Source of the DNA: CAYJXJ01 sp964374095
Lineage (GTDB): Bacteria > Elusimicrobiota > Elusimicrobia > UBA1565 > UBA9628
DNA: 6,146 nucleotides
Assembly (NCBI GenBank): GCA_964374095.1
Contig: CAYJXJ010000241.1
Location: 1-6,146, forward strand
Direction of reading: 5' to 3'
The notes below the pieces were generated by a model, which was not told the DNA's origin, did not search any database, and worked only from the letters and a program-made list of their open reading frames with translations. A program made the translations under genes and the position numbers. Positions within the stretch are counted from its first letter, which is position 1; every line of letters begins with the position of its first letter. Positions 5,229 through 6,146 of the stretch are shown here, piece after piece.

Positions 5229-5247
5229 AGGGGGTCTTGGGTCCCAT
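5218..5247 (-). CDS. Candidate 9-residue peptide MGPKTPCGC (leader or thiol micropeptide)
   Basis: ATG at 5247, TGA at 5220-5218. It is preceded by AAAGGAGG (5265-5258), the best Shine-Dalgarno in the window and 10 nt from the ATG; this sequence overlaps the TAA of tetR. The product ends Cys-Gly-Cys. The last codons, TGC GGG TGC TGA, overlap a GTG (5224-5222) in the tlpA frame, so ribosomes finishing the peptide could restart there. Known polycysteine upstream ORFs in mycobacteria sense cysteine supply by stalling; this layout could work the same way for tlpA. Alternatively the CGC thiol pair binds metal or is a redox peptide itself. I recognise no family. Because the other starts around it lack ribosome sites, such a strong site in front of only nine codons is unlikely to be idle. 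Still, it could have been left by a lost longer gene. Confidence 0.5.
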   Translation of the reverse strand: MGPKTPCGC

Positions 5248-5257
5248 GTTGATGTTG

Positions 5258-5265
5258 CCTCCTTT
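5258..5265 (-). promoter_or_regulatory. Strong Shine-Dalgarno (AAAGGAGG)
   Basis: AAAGGAGG on the minus strand pairs with the 16S 3' end over most of its length and overlaps the tetR stop. The only start at workable distance is the ATG at 5247 (10-nt spacing). It decides the start of the 9-codon ORF. Confidence 0.7.
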
Positions 5266-5869
5266 AGTTTGCGACATACCTTTCCAGCAGAGCGCGGGCC
5301 TGACGGCCCACGCGCTGAAAAATTGAAGCGTCGCGGCGCGTGCGGGCGAGCATGATGGCGCCTTCGTAAAGCGACAGGATGGTCTCGGCCGCGGCCTTGG
5401 GCTCGAGGTCCCGGGTGAAGAGCCCGGACCTGCGCCCGCGGTCCAGGCACTCGGCCATTCCCGCGGCCCATTCTTCAAAGAATAGGCTCACCTTCTTGCG
5501 GAAGGCTTCGCTGGCATCGCTCATTTCCAGGGCGATGTTGCCCACGAAGCAGCCCGCGCGGCAGCCGTTGCCTTTGAAAAGCGTGCTGCAGTCATCGAAC
5601 ATCTTTTGTACGGCTCTCAACGGGTCGCCGGCGGGATCGCCGCACAGGGGGTTGATCCGGCAGGAGCGGGTGTCGGCGATCTTGGAGTCGAGCACGGCCA
5701 AGCCCAAATCCTCCTTGGAGCCGAAATGATGGAAGAGGTTGGCCTTGGTCATGCCGCAGGCGCGGGCGATGTCTTCCATGCTCGTGGCGTTGTAGCCCTT
5801 GAGGTGGATGAGATGCTCGGCCTCGGCGATGAGGCGCTCGCGCAGCTTGGGATTGGATTTTCTAGCCAT
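5264..5869 (-). CDS. TetR/AcrR-family repressor, cysteine-rich, autoregulated
   Basis: 201 aa, normal for the family. The N-terminal helix-turn-helix is classic: RLIAEAEHLIHLKGYNATSMEDIARACGMTKANLFHHFGSKEDL (residues 12-55), with the recognition helix at about 40-48. The ligand domain carries GCRAGCFVGNIALEMSD (102-118), like the GC-x-x-GN segment of NemR/AcuR-type regulators, where cysteine in this area can sense electrophiles or hypochlorite. There are seven cysteines (38, 70, 76, 94, 103, 107, 141), many for a GC-rich cytoplasmic TetR protein. Downstream genes encode periplasmic thiol proteins, so a thiol-reactive signal is a plausible inducer; this is inference. The promoter is fully consensus with an overlapping near-palindrome, arguing for autorepression. 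The ATG at 5869 starts immediately beside the operator and has no Shine-Dalgarno; the mRNA leader would be about 14 nt. Confidence 0.93.
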   Translation of the reverse strand: MARKSNPKLRERLIAEAEHLIHLKGYNATSMEDIARACGMTKANLFHHFGSKEDLGLAVLDSKIADTRSCRINPLCGDPAGDPLRAVQKMFDDCSTLFKGNGCRAGCFVGNIALEMSDASEAFRKKVSLFFEEWAAGMAECLDRGRRSGLFTRDLEPKAAAETILSLYEGAIMLARTRRDASIFQRVGRQARALLERYVAN

Positions 5870-5870
5870 A

Positions 5871-5890
5871 TTAACCGACCGATCGGTTAA
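5871..5890. promoter_or_regulatory. TetR-type operator, 20-bp near-palindrome
   Basis: TTAACCGACCGATCGGTTAA is symmetric at 18 of 20 positions (mismatched pair at 5879/5882). The core ACCGAcCGaTCGGT is typical of operators bound by TetR-family repressors. It begins at the last base of the tetR -10 box and covers the transcription start, ending one base before the ATG. Binding would block the promoter. Confidence 0.8.
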
Positions 5891-5918
5891 TTATAGCAGG
5901 ACGCGGTGCTCTTGTCAA
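5890..5918 (-). promoter_or_regulatory. Fully consensus sigma-70 promoter of tetR operon
   Basis: On the minus strand: TTGACA (5918-5913), a 17-bp spacer, TATAAT (5895-5890). Both boxes are perfect and the spacing is optimal. The start is expected near 5883, inside the operator. Such a strong promoter makes sense only under tight repression, so expression of tetR and the following genes should rise sharply on derepression. Confidence 0.85.
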
Positions 5919-6015
5919 GCCCTGCGATTGCTCCCGGGGTTTTGAGCAGGCACCCGGCCGGCTGCAAGCGCTCACGGAAGCGATCGGGCGGGCCCCGTCC
6001 ATCAGCCGTTTGCCG

Positions 6016-6036
6016 GACAGGTCCGTCGGACCTGTC
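6016..6036. promoter_or_regulatory. 21-bp perfect dyad, candidate operator
   Basis: GACAGGTCC (6016-6024) and GGACCTGTC (6028-6036) are perfect inverted arms around GTC. No T run follows on either strand, so it is not an intrinsic terminator. It lies in the divergent region between tetR and the right-edge gene, about 20 bp upstream of a plus-strand -10 box, so it covers the -35 position. The sequence differs from the tetR operator, which suggests a second regulator. Confidence 0.55.
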
Positions 6037-6053
6037 TGCGCCATCCCAAGACA

Positions 6054-6062
6054 TGCTACCAT
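6054..6062 (+). promoter_or_regulatory. Extended -10 (TGC-TACCAT) for right-edge gene
   Basis: TACCAT (6057-6062) is preceded by TG-C (6054-6056), an extended -10. There is no good -35 (GTCTGC or TGTCTG at 17-18 bp). The start would fall near 6069, on a GTG. The 6016-6036 dyad lies at the -35 position, so an activator or repressor could act there. Confidence 0.4.
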
Positions 6063-6068
6063 CGCCTT

Positions 6069-6101
6069 GTGACCGAGAACGCCGCCCGACCGGCGAGATG
6101 A
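6069..6101 (+). CDS. Possible 10-codon leaderless upstream ORF (MTENAARPAR)
   Basis: A GTG at 6069, exactly 6 nt after the TACCAT box, opens a frame of ten codons, MTENAARPAR, stopping with TGA at 6099-6101. The stop overlaps the ATG of the next frame as ATGA. Leaderless position plus ATGA overlap would let ribosomes load on the GTG and pass to the downstream gene. The peptide has no recognisable feature. It may simply be chance, with translation starting at ATG 6098 or at ATG 6053. Confidence 0.25.
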   Translation: MTENAARPAR

Positions 6102-6146
6102 AATCCAACACCGACCGCATCCGGAGCGCCATCGACGCCGAGAAGC
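6098..6146 (+). CDS. Start of a plus-strand gene, cut by the window end
   Basis: The ATG at 6098 opens MKSNTDRIRSAIDAEK, continuing past the window edge. The 16 residues look like a normal polar N-terminal helix but are too few to identify. The same frame is open back to an ATG at 6053, which would add 15 residues (MLPSPCDRERRPTGE); the proposed -10 at 6057-6062 argues against that start. The gene is divergent from tetR and separated by about 230 bp holding both a TetR operator and a different 21-bp dyad. It may belong to the same regulatory block. Confidence 0.5.
   Translation, partial: MKSNTDRIRSAIDAEK

Noticed and set aside
5887..6132. Minus-strand open frames in the tetR divergent region (5871-6062 and 5887-6132)
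   Set aside because: They run through the promoter, operator and dyad, have no ribosome site, and give Arg/Gly/Pro-rich products.

Overview
The window is GC-rich bacterial DNA. It holds a continuous run of seven recognisable genes plus one candidate micro-ORF on the minus strand (about 5869 down to 1171). A gene remnant and a long non-coding stretch lie at the left end, and the start of a divergent plus-strand gene at the right end. A lipoprotein with a lipobox, an exported DsbA-like protein and an anchored TlpA-like thioredoxin point to a diderm (Gram-negative type) bacterium. I cannot name the phylum. A GC-rich uncultured lineage such as Elusimicrobiota or a deltaproteobacterial group is only a guess. 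No tRNA, rRNA, CRISPR, IS element or integrase is visible.

Layout. 1-150: AT-richer sequence with no gene. 151-591 (+): the C-terminal remnant of a class III adenylate/guanylate cyclase whose catalytic domain is missing. 592-1170: non-coding, with several stem-loops and a good minus-strand promoter. Then, in the direction of transcription from the right: tetR (5869-5264), a 9-codon ORF encoding MGPKTPCGC (5247-5218), a TlpA/ResA-like thioredoxin (5143-4619), a small lipoprotein (4604-4347), a DsbA-family protein (4309-3515), a hairpin, an ApbE flavinyltransferase (3474-2590), a 4-TM membrane protein (2570-2070) and an EamA transporter (2073-1171, ATGA overlap). At the right edge a plus-strand gene starts near 6098 and leaves the window.

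How the genes may work together. The tetR gene has a fully consensus sigma-70 promoter (TTGACA, 17 bp, TATAAT) with a 20-bp near-palindrome directly after the -10, the standard layout for autorepression. Its product is rich in cysteine, and the following genes are periplasmic thiol-disulfide proteins, so a thiol- or electrophile-responsive envelope operon is a reasonable inference. The micro-ORF between tetR and tlpA has the strongest Shine-Dalgarno in the window, ends Cys-Gly-Cys-stop, and its stop overlaps a GTG start in the tlpA frame. It is the most interesting item here: either a cysteine-sensing leader peptide or a tiny thiol/metal peptide. The apbE/4-TM/eamA group may be a second unit, because a strong hairpin and its own -10 box separate it from dsbA.

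A recurring feature is a TAnnnT -10 box exactly 6 nt before a start codon (dsbA, apbE, and a GTG at 6069), which suggests leaderless mRNAs.
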